Assembly: GCA_946479205.1 (NCBI GenBank)
Contig: CAMLFJ010000195.1
Span: 1-6,609 of the forward strand
Source of the DNA: an uncultured bacterium
GTDB lineage: Bacteria; Methylomirabilota; Methylomirabilia; Rokubacteriales; CSP1-6
Reading direction: 5' to 3'
Length of the DNA stretch: 6,609 nucleotides
This document shows positions 1 through 6,060 of the stretch, piece by piece. Position 1 is the first letter of the stretch, and each line of letters begins with the position of its first letter. The notes under the pieces are model-generated. The model ran no database searches and had not been told where the DNA came from. It saw only the letters and a program-made list of their open reading frames with translations. A program made the translations under genes and the position numbers.

Positions 1-1
1 C

Positions 2-418
2 TTCCGGCGCGACCCGCTCGTGATCCTCGACGGGGCCCACAACCCGGCGGGCGCCCGGGCCCTCGCGGCGTCGCTGCGCGCGTATTTCCCGGGGCGGCTC
101 GTCACCTTCGTGATCGGCGTCCTCGCCGACAAGGACGCGGGCGGCATCCTGGCCGCCCTCCGGCCGCTGGCCGCCCGGGTGGTCCTCACCGCCTCCACCA
201 ATCCGCGGGCCGCGCCGCCGGACGCGCTGCGGGCCCTGCTGCCGCCGGGTGTGCGCGTCGACACCGCGCCGTCGCCGCGCGACGCGCTCGCCATGGCCAC
301 CGCCGCCGATCCGCACGGGGTCGTGTGCGTGGCCGGCTCGCTCTCGCTGATCGGCGACGTCCTGGTCGCCGCCGGCGACGGGCAGGATGTCCTTTTCACG
401 GCCGGAGCCCGCTGCTAG
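2..418 (+). CDS. folC: FolC, bifunctional folylpolyglutamate/dihydrofolate synthase (C-terminal fragment)
   Basis: This is the last 138 codons of a gene cut by the left edge, ending at TAG 416-418. FolC uses ATP to join L-glutamate to dihydropteroate (making dihydrofolate) and to tetrahydrofolates (polyglutamylation), in the cytoplasm. The fragment opens with FRRDPLVILDGAHNPAG. The LDGAHNP box marks the start of the Mur-ligase-type C-terminal (glutamate-binding) domain, and the D-x-A-H-N motif is highly diagnostic of FolC. It continues with a Rossmann-like alternation (VTFVIGVLADKD, then RVVLTAST) and ends with VCVAGSLSLIGDVL, the usual FolC terminal strand and helix. The N-terminal ATP-binding domain with its P-loop lies outside the window. 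The stop lies 11 bp before the likely lptD start, so the two are probably co-transcribed. A Mur ligase is the main alternative, but the LDGAHNPAG wording and the length after it favour FolC. Confidence 0.93.
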   Translation, partial: FRRDPLVILDGAHNPAGARALAASLRAYFPGRLVTFVIGVLADKDAGGILAALRPLAARVVLTASTNPRAAPPDALRALLPPGVRVDTAPSPRDALAMATAADPHGVVCVAGSLSLIGDVLVAAGDGQDVLFTAGARC

Positions 419-429
419 CATGGGGCCTC

Positions 430-2664
430 ATGTCGGCTCTCCGATGCCCCGTCCGCTCGATGCCCGGCCCTAGCGGGCTCACGCGCGGCGCCCCCCCACT
501 CCTGCTCGCGCTCTTCCTCTCGGCCACCGTCTCCCTGGCGCTCTTCACCGGCCCCGCCTGGGCGCAGCCGGGCGGCGTCACGGTCCGCGCGGGCGGCGCG
601 GAAGCCACCGTGATCGCCGATCAGCTCCAGCAGGTGGGCGGCGCCACCGACCTGCTCATCGCGACCGGCAACGTGGAGATCATCCGGGGCGCGACCCGCC
701 TGCTCGCCGACCGCGTGGAGCTGAATCGTGACACCGGCCAGGCGGTGGCCCAGGGCAAGGTGGTCTTCTACGACGGGCCGGACCGCCTGGTGGGCGAGCG
801 CATCGACTACAACCTCAAGACCGGCACCGGGGTGGTCTACAAGGGCTCCGCGGTCTCGGCGCCCTTCTATCACCTCTCGGCCGAGCGGATGGACCGCGTC
901 GGCGACAGCGTCTACGAGATGCGGCGCGGCGTGTTCACCACCTGCGAGGGCGACGATCCGCCCTGGTCCTTCCGCTTCGGCTCGGGCACCGCCGACCTCG
1001 ACGACATCGTCTACGGGAGCGACGCCTCGTTCTGGGTGAAGGGCATCCCGGTGCTGCCGTGGTTTCCGTTCTTCGCGGCGGCCCTCCGGCGCGAGCGCCA
1101 GACGGGCTTCCTCTTCCCGGAATTCGGCCAGTCCTCGCGCAAGGGCTTCTTCTCGAGGGTCCCGTACTTCTGGGCGATCGACGACAGCCAGGACCTCACG
1201 GTCAGCCTCGACGGCTACACCCGGCGCGGGGTCGGGATCGAGGCCGACTACCGCTACGTGGTGTCCCGCGAGCAGCGCGGCGAGCTGGCCCTCTTCGGGG
1301 TCAACGAGTTCCTGCGCGACGATCCCCGGCTCCAGGAGAATCGCGGCTGGGCGTCGTTCCGCCACGACTGGCAGATCACGCCCCGCCTCTCGTTCAAGGT
1401 CAACGCGAACGTGGCCAGCGACGACCTCATCTTCCGCGACTACGGCAACCGGCTGGTGGACCGCGCCAACCAGCGGGCCGAGACGAACGTGTTCGTCACG
1501 CAGAACTGGGACGCGTGGAGCCTGGTCGGCAACATGAAGTGGTACCAGGATCTCACCACCGCGCGGCCGATCGAGCTGCAGCGGATGCCCGAGATCAAGC
1601 TGGTGGGGATCCGGCAGCCGGTGCCCGGCGTCCCCGGGCTGCTCTACGAGACCACCGCGAGCTTCGTGAACTTCATCCGGGACGTGGGGCCCGACGGGGT
1701 CCGGGCCGACTTCCACCCGCGGCTCCTGATGCCGTTGCCGGTGGCGGGCGTCTTCACGGTGACCCCGTTCGCGGGGGGGCGGCTGACCTACTACGACGAG
1801 CGGGTGGTGGGCGAGCGGATCGCCCACTCGGGCGGCCTCCTGGTGGAGGAATCGGTGTCCGATCCGCGCGTGCGCCGTCAGGTGGAGTGGGGGGTGGAGG
1901 CCGAGAGCCGCATCTCGCGCGTCTACACCAGCGACGGCGGCGGCGGGGTGGCCGCGTACCAGCACGTGATCGAGCCCCGGGTGAAGATCATCCAGATCCG
2001 CGGCGTCGACCAGAAGGATTATCCGGAGTACGACCCGGGGGCGAGCACCGCCAACGGCATCGATCCCGGCTACGAGCGGCGGGTCGGCATCGACAAGCTC
2101 GGCAAGGCCAACGAGATCACCTACTACCTCACCAACTCGCTGAACGCCAAGACGGTGTCGGGGCCCGACCAGCAGCCGGTGCGCTGGGAGATGGTGCGCT
2201 TCACCTTGAGCCAGACGTTCAAGATGGATCCGGTCGCCCAGCCCCTGAAGGACCTCTACGGCGATCTCACGATCAACCCCAACCAAAGGATCGGCTTCCA
2301 CGCGGATGCCCGGTACAATGTCTACGATCTGGGCCTGCGGGAGGCCAACGCGGACATTCGCCTCACGTATCCGCGCTTCGTGATGGCGGTGGGACCGCGC
2401 TTCAACGAGCAGGGCAATAGCCGGTACGCGAAGGCGGAAGCGCTGGTGAAGGTGCTCAGCAACGTGGATGTCCGCGGGTCCACCGCCTGGGACGTCCTGA
2501 GGGGGCGTTCCATCGAGAACCGGGTGGGTATCGACTGGCGTTTCAGCTGCTGGTCCGTCATGGCCGAGTACGTGAACCGTCACGGCGACGAGAGCGAGTT
2601 CCGCATCTCGGTCAACCTCCTGGGCCTGGGCCAGCTCGGCACCTCGGCGCGCTCGGGCTTCTGA
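430..2664 (+). CDS. lptD: LptD, LPS-assembly outer-membrane protein
   Basis: LptD is the outer-membrane half of the Lpt bridge. With the lipoprotein LptE it inserts lipopolysaccharide into the outer leaflet. The product is 744 aa (E. coli 784). I chose ATG 430, the first in-frame ATG after folC; an in-frame GTG at 325 would only add codons shadowing folC. ATG 460 (M11) is a real alternative and gives a more typical signal peptide. No strong Shine-Dalgarno site is visible for either. Residues 21-45 are hydrophobic (LLLALFLSATVSLALF) and end in AWA before Q46, a signal peptidase I site. Residues ~55-165 form the OstA/LptA-like beta-jellyroll (repeated ATGNVEI / LLADRVEL / AQGKVVFY strands). The remainder is the LptD barrel, with GIPVLPWFPFF, GFLFPEFGQSS and RMPEIKLVGIRQPVPG typical of the family, and a terminal Phe as expected of a BAM substrate. 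The mature protein has only two cysteines, C172 and C707. It overlaps the next gene by one base (TGATG). Confidence 0.95.
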   Translation: MSALRCPVRSMPGPSGLTRGAPPLLLALFLSATVSLALFTGPAWAQPGGVTVRAGGAEATVIADQLQQVGGATDLLIATGNVEIIRGATRLLADRVELNRDTGQAVAQGKVVFYDGPDRLVGERIDYNLKTGTGVVYKGSAVSAPFYHLSAERMDRVGDSVYEMRRGVFTTCEGDDPPWSFRFGSGTADLDDIVYGSDASFWVKGIPVLPWFPFFAAALRRERQTGFLFPEFGQSSRKGFFSRVPYFWAIDDSQDLTVSLDGYTRRGVGIEADYRYVVSREQRGELALFGVNEFLRDDPRLQENRGWASFRHDWQITPRLSFKVNANVASDDLIFRDYGNRLVDRANQRAETNVFVTQNWDAWSLVGNMKWYQDLTTARPIELQRMPEIKLVGIRQPVPGVPGLLYETTASFVNFIRDVGPDGVRADFHPRLLMPLPVAGVFTVTPFAGGRLTYYDERVVGERIAHSGGLLVEESVSDPRVRRQVEWGVEAESRISRVYTSDGGGGVAAYQHVIEPRVKIIQIRGVDQKDYPEYDPGASTANGIDPGYERRVGIDKLGKANEITYYLTNSLNAKTVSGPDQQPVRWEMVRFTLSQTFKMDPVAQPLKDLYGDLTINPNQRIGFHADARYNVYDLGLREANADIRLTYPRFVMAVGPRFNEQGNSRYAKAEALVKVLSNVDVRGSTAWDVLRGRSIENRVGIDWRFSCWSVMAEYVNRHGDESEFRISVNLLGLGQLGTSARSGF

Positions 2665-3767
2665 TGATTCCCCAGATCGACCTCAAGCGGCAGCACGAGG
2701 CCCTGCGCGCCGAGCTGATGGACGCGGCCGCGCGCGTGCTCGACTCCTGCCGGTTCGTCCTGGGGCCCGAGGGGCAGGCGCTCGAGCGCGAGCTGGCCGA
2801 GCTCTCCGGGGCGCGTCACGGGGTGGGGACGGGCTCCGGCACCGACGCCCTGCTCCTCGCGCTCAAGGCGGTCGGGGTCCGGCCGGGCGACGAGGTGATC
2901 ACCTCCGCGTTCTCCTTCGTGGCGTCCGCCACCACCATCGTGATGACGGGCGCCACCCCGGTCTACGTGGACGTCGAGCCCGATACGTTCAACCTGGATC
3001 CGGCGCAGGTGGAGCGGGCGATCACGCCGCGGACGCGCGCGATCCTCCCGGTCTACCTCTACGGGCAGGTGGCCGCGATGGACGCCCTCGGTGATCTGGC
3101 CCGGGCGCGCGGTCTCGCGATCGTGGCCGACGGGGCGCAGGCGGTGGGCGCCTCCTATGCGGACCGGCCGATGGCCGCGTGGGCCGACGCCACCACGCTG
3201 TCGTTCTACCCGACCAAGAACCTGGGCGGCTGCGGCGACGGCGGCATGGTGCTGACCTCGCGCGACGACGTGGCCGAGCGCGTGCGGCTCCTGCGCGACC
3301 ACGGCGCCCCCCGCCGGTACACGCACGTCGAGCTGGGGGGCTGCAGCCGGCTCGACGAGCTGCAGGCCGCGCTGCTCCGCGTGAAGCTCACGCGCCTGGC
3401 CGGGTGGAACGAGCGCCGGCGCGCGATCGCCCGGCACTACCACACCGCGCTCGCCGGGCTGCCCCTCGTCCTGCCGGTGGAGCGGGCGCCCGCGCGGCAC
3501 ATCTACCACCAGTACACGGTGCGATCGGCCAAGCGCGAGGCCCTCGCGGCGGCCCTCGCCGGGCTGGGCGTCGGCACCTCCATCCATTACCCGAGCACGA
3601 TCCCCGCGCAGCCCCTCTTCTCGCAGCCGAACGCGGACCGCGACTTCCCGGTGTCGACCCAGGCCGCCGCGGAGGTGCTGTGCCTGCCGTGCTTCCCCGA
3701 GCTCCTGGATCCGGAGGTGGACCAGGTGGTGGACGCGATCAAGCGGGCGCTCGCCCAGGTGATGTGA
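2664..3767 (+). CDS. DegT/DnrJ/EryC1/StrS-family PLP-dependent sugar aminotransferase
   Basis: The product is a 367-aa cytoplasmic fold-type I PLP enzyme, full length for a family that transfers an amino group (usually from glutamate) to a keto-sugar nucleotide to make amino sugars for O-antigen, capsule or glycosylation. It starts with the usual MIPQIDLKRQHEALR. Visible PLP-site elements are the phosphate loop GTGSGTDAL (S58-G59-T60), D156 in VADGAQAVGASY (pairs with the pyridine nitrogen) and the Schiff-base lysine K185 in SFYPTKNLGG. The segment RLLRDHGAPRRYTHVELG, then SRLDELQAALLRVKL and WNERRRAIARHY, is classic for WbpE/FdtB/EryC1-type members. One oddity is that the usual G-x-N-S-R reads GGCSR, with C227 where Asn normally sits. 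ATG 2664 overlaps the lptD stop (TGATG) and has no clear Shine-Dalgarno site, so translation is probably coupled to lptD. The exact sugar substrate cannot be read from sequence. Family assignment is sure; pathway role is inferred from context. Confidence 0.92.
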   Translation: MIPQIDLKRQHEALRAELMDAAARVLDSCRFVLGPEGQALERELAELSGARHGVGTGSGTDALLLALKAVGVRPGDEVITSAFSFVASATTIVMTGATPVYVDVEPDTFNLDPAQVERAITPRTRAILPVYLYGQVAAMDALGDLARARGLAIVADGAQAVGASYADRPMAAWADATTLSFYPTKNLGGCGDGGMVLTSRDDVAERVRLLRDHGAPRRYTHVELGGCSRLDELQAALLRVKLTRLAGWNERRRAIARHYHTALAGLPLVLPVERAPARHIYHQYTVRSAKREALAAALAGLGVGTSIHYPSTIPAQPLFSQPNADRDFPVSTQAAAEVLCLPCFPELLDPEVDQVVDAIKRALAQVM

Positions 3768-3811
3768 TTCTGTCCGGAGACTGCCGTCACGTCATCAAGC
3801 GCTGAGGTCTC
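3768..3811 (+). promoter_or_regulatory. Short degT-prenyltransferase spacer with ribosome binding site
   Basis: This 44-bp spacer is the largest gap in the window. GAGGT at 3804-3808, three bases before GTG 3812, is the likely Shine-Dalgarno site and supports that start, although the spacing is short. A 5-bp inverted pair (GAGAC 3777-3781 and GTCTC 3807-3811) is present but too short, with a 25-base loop and no T run, to call a terminator. I see no convincing promoter, so read-through from degT is likely. Confidence 0.5.
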
Positions 3812-4723
3812 GTGGGCCTCCTGATCGCCGCGCTCGTCTCGCTCCGCCCGCGGCAGTGGGTGAAGAATTTCTTCGTCTTCGCCGGCCTCATCTTCTCGCA
3901 GAACCTGTTCACCCCGCTCTTCTGGCCCGCCCTGGCCGCGTTCCTGATCTTCTGCGCGCTCTCCGGGGCCATCTACGTGTTCAACGACGTGGCCGACGTG
4001 GAGAAGGACCGGCTGCATCCCGCGAAGCGCAACCGGCCCATCGCGCGGGGCCGCGTGCCGGTTCCCGTCGCGCTGGCGCTGGGCGTGGTGCTGCTGGCGG
4101 GCAGCCTCGTCGCCGCCTTCTCCCTCTCGCTGGGCTTCGGGCTCACGGCCGCCGCCTACGCGGCGCTCCTCACCGCCTACTCGGTGTGGCTCAAGCACCT
4201 GGTGATCCTCGACGTGCTCACGGTGGCCGCGGGTTTCGTGCTCCGCGCGGTGGCGGGCGCGGAGGCCATCGCGGTCGAGATCTCGGGCTGGCTCGTGATC
4301 TGCACGATCCTGGTCGCGCTCTTCCTCGCCCTCGGCAAGCGCCGGCACGAGTACCGGACGCTCAAGGGCGACGCGGCCGCCCATCGGCCCATCCTGGCCG
4401 AGTACAGCGAGAGCTTCCTCGACCAGATGGTGGCGGTGGTCACCGCGTCCACCGTGACCGCCTACGCGCTCTACACCATGTCCCCGGAGACGGTGGCCAA
4501 GTTCAACACGCGGCTCCTGCCGGTGACGCTGCCCTTCGTGCTCTACGGAGTCTTCCGGTACCTCTACCTGCTCTACCGCCGGGACATGGGCGGCAACCCC
4601 TCCGATCTCCTGCTCAACGACCGCGCGCTCCTCATCAATACCGGGCTCTGGATGCTGGCGCTGCTCGTCATCATCTACGGACCGGTCTGGGGTCCCACGT
4701 GGCTCGTGCGCTGGGCCCCGTGA
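3812..4723 (+). CDS. Decaprenyl-phosphate phosphoribosyltransferase (DPPR synthase), UbiA superfamily
   Basis: The product is a 303-aa integral inner-membrane protein with about nine hydrophobic segments. It matches the Rv3806c/NoeC branch of UbiA enzymes, which transfers 5-phosphoribose from PRPP to polyprenyl phosphate, the first committed step to polyprenyl-phosphoryl-D-arabinose. It opens with LRPRQWVKNFFVFAGLIFS, typical of this branch. Motif 1, NDVADVEKD (N58, D59, D62, D66), is the Mg/diphosphate-binding N-D-x-x-D-x-x-x-D box, followed by RLHPAKRNRPIARGRV. Motif 2, Y123-SVWLK128-HLVILDV, is followed by AAGFVLRAVAGAEAI. The cytosolic loop LFLALGKRRHEY (G175-E180) separates this branch from quinone-forming UbiA (4-hydroxybenzoate prenyltransferase). 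The start is GTG 3812, supported by GAGGT just upstream and by conservation beginning at residue ~11. The stop TGA 4721-4723 overlaps the next gene's GTG. In a diderm the lipid acceptor may be undecaprenyl rather than decaprenyl phosphate. In mycobacteria the gene is called ubiA, a name I avoid here because of the quinone enzyme. Confidence 0.92.
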   Translation: MGLLIAALVSLRPRQWVKNFFVFAGLIFSQNLFTPLFWPALAAFLIFCALSGAIYVFNDVADVEKDRLHPAKRNRPIARGRVPVPVALALGVVLLAGSLVAAFSLSLGFGLTAAAYAALLTAYSVWLKHLVILDVLTVAAGFVLRAVAGAEAIAVEISGWLVICTILVALFLALGKRRHEYRTLKGDAAAHRPILAEYSESFLDQMVAVVTASTVTAYALYTMSPETVAKFNTRLLPVTLPFVLYGVFRYLYLLYRRDMGGNPSDLLLNDRALLINTGLWMLALLVIIYGPVWGPTWLVRWAP

Positions 4724-6060
4724 GCGACCTGCCCCTGGAGGAGCTCGCGGGCTGGGGGCGCCATCCGGTGGGCCGCGCCCGGGTGGATCGCTCGGGAGAG
4801 CTTGCGCTGCCGCCCGGCGGCGAGCCGGTGATCGCGCGCGGTCTGGGCCGGGCCTACGGCGACGCGGCGATGCCGGGGGCACCGGGCGGGCTCGTGCTGG
4901 AGTGCGTGCGGGCCGATCGCATCCTGGCCTTCGAGGGCGATTCCGGGCGGCTCATCTGCGAGGCGGGGCTGAGCCTCGCCGAGATCCTGCGCGTGTTCGT
5001 CCCGCGCGGCTGGTTCCCGCCGGTCACGCCCGGCACCAAGTTCGTCACGGTCGGCGCCTGCGTGGCCTGCGACGTCCACGGCAAGAACCATCACCGCGAC
5101 GGCTCCTTCGGCCGCTTCGTCGAGCGTCTCGTCCTGATCACCGCCGACGGCCGGCGCGTGGAATGCGGGCCCGCCCTCGAGCGCGAGCTCTTCCTCGCCA
5201 CCGTGGGCGGTATGGGGCTCACCGGTCTGATCGTGGAGGTGACGCTCAGGCTCCGCCGGGTGGAGTCGCCGTGGATCGTGCTGGAGACGGTGGGCGTGGA
5301 GGGCCTCGAGGCGATGCTGGCCGGGCTCAAGCGCAGCGCGGACGACTGGCCCTACACCGTCGGCTGGATCGATTGCCTGGCCCGCGACCGCGCGGTCGGC
5401 CGTGGCGTCCTCATGCGCGGGCGCCACGCCACGCCGATGGAGGCCGCCGGGCGCCGGTGGCCGCGCGCCCTGCCGCTCAGCGTGCCGGTGGACGCGCCGG
5501 AGTGGCTGCTGAACCCGCTCTTCATGCGCGGGTTCAACTATCTCTACTACCGGCTGCACGGCGGGACCCTCAGGCGGCGCGTGGTCTCCTACGACCGCTT
5601 CTTCTACCCGCTCGACGCGGTGGGGGGGTGGAACCGGCTCTACGGCCGCCGGGGCTTCCTCCAGTACCAGTGCGTGCTGCCGCGCGCGGCGGGCGCCGCG
5701 CCGCTGGCCGCGATCCTCGACCGGCTCGGCGCGGCCGGCGCGGCCTCGTTCCTGGCCGTGATCAAGGACTGCGGCCCCGCCTCCGACGCCTATCTCTCCT
5801 TCCCGATGGAAGGCACCACCCTCGCGCTCGACATGGCGTACCGCGGCGCGGCCACCGAGACCCTGATCCACGAGCTGAACGCGGTGGTGATCGCCCACGG
5901 CGGGCGCGTCTACCTCGCCAAGGACGCGGTGACGCGGGCCGAGGACTTCGCGCGGATGATGCCGCGCCTGGCCGAGTGGCGCGCGGTGCGCGACCGCTGG
6001 GATCCGGGCCATCGCTTCCGCTCCGCCCAGTCGGTCCGGCTTCTCGGGGACCGCGCGTGA
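4720..6060 (+). CDS. dprE1: DprE1-like decaprenylphosphoryl-beta-D-ribose 2'-oxidase (FAD)
   Basis: The product is a 446-aa FAD-dependent oxidoreductase (M. tuberculosis DprE1 is 461). It oxidises the ribose C2 hydroxyl of polyprenyl-phosphoryl-ribose to the 2-keto intermediate that DprE2 then reduces. The N-terminal PCMH-type FAD domain (~20-190) carries LAGWGRHPV, RGLGRAYGD (40-48) and TPGTKFVTVGACVACDVHGKNHH. HGKNHH at 120-125 matches the mycobacterial H132-K134 region. The C-terminal ALO-like substrate domain has FYPLD (295-299), WNRLYGRRGFLQYQCVLP (Y316) and GGRVYLAKD with K401, corresponding to the catalytic-site K418. Aligning LSFPMEGTTLALD with the mycobacterial equivalent puts A369 at the position of Cys387, the benzothiazinone target. 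The start is GTG 4720, overlapping the upstream TGA as GTGA; the reading frame stays open further upstream, but only as a shadow of the prenyltransferase. There is no signal peptide. Alternatives are other aldonolactone-oxidase-like FAD enzymes, but the HGKNHH box and neighbours on both sides make DprE1 much the best call. Confidence 0.92.
   Translation: MSDLPLEELAGWGRHPVGRARVDRSGELALPPGGEPVIARGLGRAYGDAAMPGAPGGLVLECVRADRILAFEGDSGRLICEAGLSLAEILRVFVPRGWFPPVTPGTKFVTVGACVACDVHGKNHHRDGSFGRFVERLVLITADGRRVECGPALERELFLATVGGMGLTGLIVEVTLRLRRVESPWIVLETVGVEGLEAMLAGLKRSADDWPYTVGWIDCLARDRAVGRGVLMRGRHATPMEAAGRRWPRALPLSVPVDAPEWLLNPLFMRGFNYLYYRLHGGTLRRRVVSYDRFFYPLDAVGGWNRLYGRRGFLQYQCVLPRAAGAAPLAAILDRLGAAGAASFLAVIKDCGPASDAYLSFPMEGTTLALDMAYRGAATETLIHELNAVVIAHGGRVYLAKDAVTRAEDFARMMPRLAEWRAVRDRWDPGHRFRSAQSVRLLGDRA
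6046..6050 (+). promoter_or_regulatory. Likely ribosome binding site for the DprE2-like gene
   Basis: GGGGA lies inside the end of the DprE1-like gene, six bases before GTG 6057. It is a plausible Shine-Dalgarno site that, together with the GTGA overlap, supports GTG 6057 as the start. Confidence 0.45.

Noticed and set aside
325..429. GTG 325 as an earlier start for lptD.
   Set aside because: It would place 35 Arg-rich residues, read out of frame over folC, ahead of the signal peptide and would overlap folC by 94 bases. ATG 430 or 460 gives a normal signal peptide.
415..2583. A 722-codon open frame antisense to lptD.
   Set aside because: Its translation is a low-complexity mix rich in His, Arg, Ala, Gly, Val and Asp with no domain, as expected from the codon-position bias of high-GC DNA. 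The sense strand carries a full LptD.
3777..3811. Inverted repeat GAGAC/GTCTC between degT and the prenyltransferase gene as a terminator or attenuator.
   Set aside because: The stem is only 5 bp with a 25-base loop and no U tract, and it overlaps the ribosome binding site. It is expected by chance.
3856..4719. The DprE1 reading frame stays open for 288 codons upstream, suggesting a much longer or fused protein.
   Set aside because: The upstream part is an Arg/Ala/Gly/Pro-rich shadow of the prenyltransferase frame. DprE1 similarity begins right after GTG 4720, which forms a standard GTGA overlap.
3812..4723. Prenyltransferase as the ubiquinone enzyme 4-hydroxybenzoate octaprenyltransferase (UbiA).
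   Set aside because: The RPRQWVKN start, GFVLRAVAGA and LALGKRRHE loop, plus overlap with dprE1, point to the phosphoribosyltransferase branch rather than the quinone branch.
4675..6012. A 445-codon antisense open frame opposite dprE1, and other long antisense frames such as 3587-4882 and 2580-3587.
   Set aside because: All are His/Arg/Gly/Ala-rich shadows without recognisable domains, lying opposite genes with clear family motifs.
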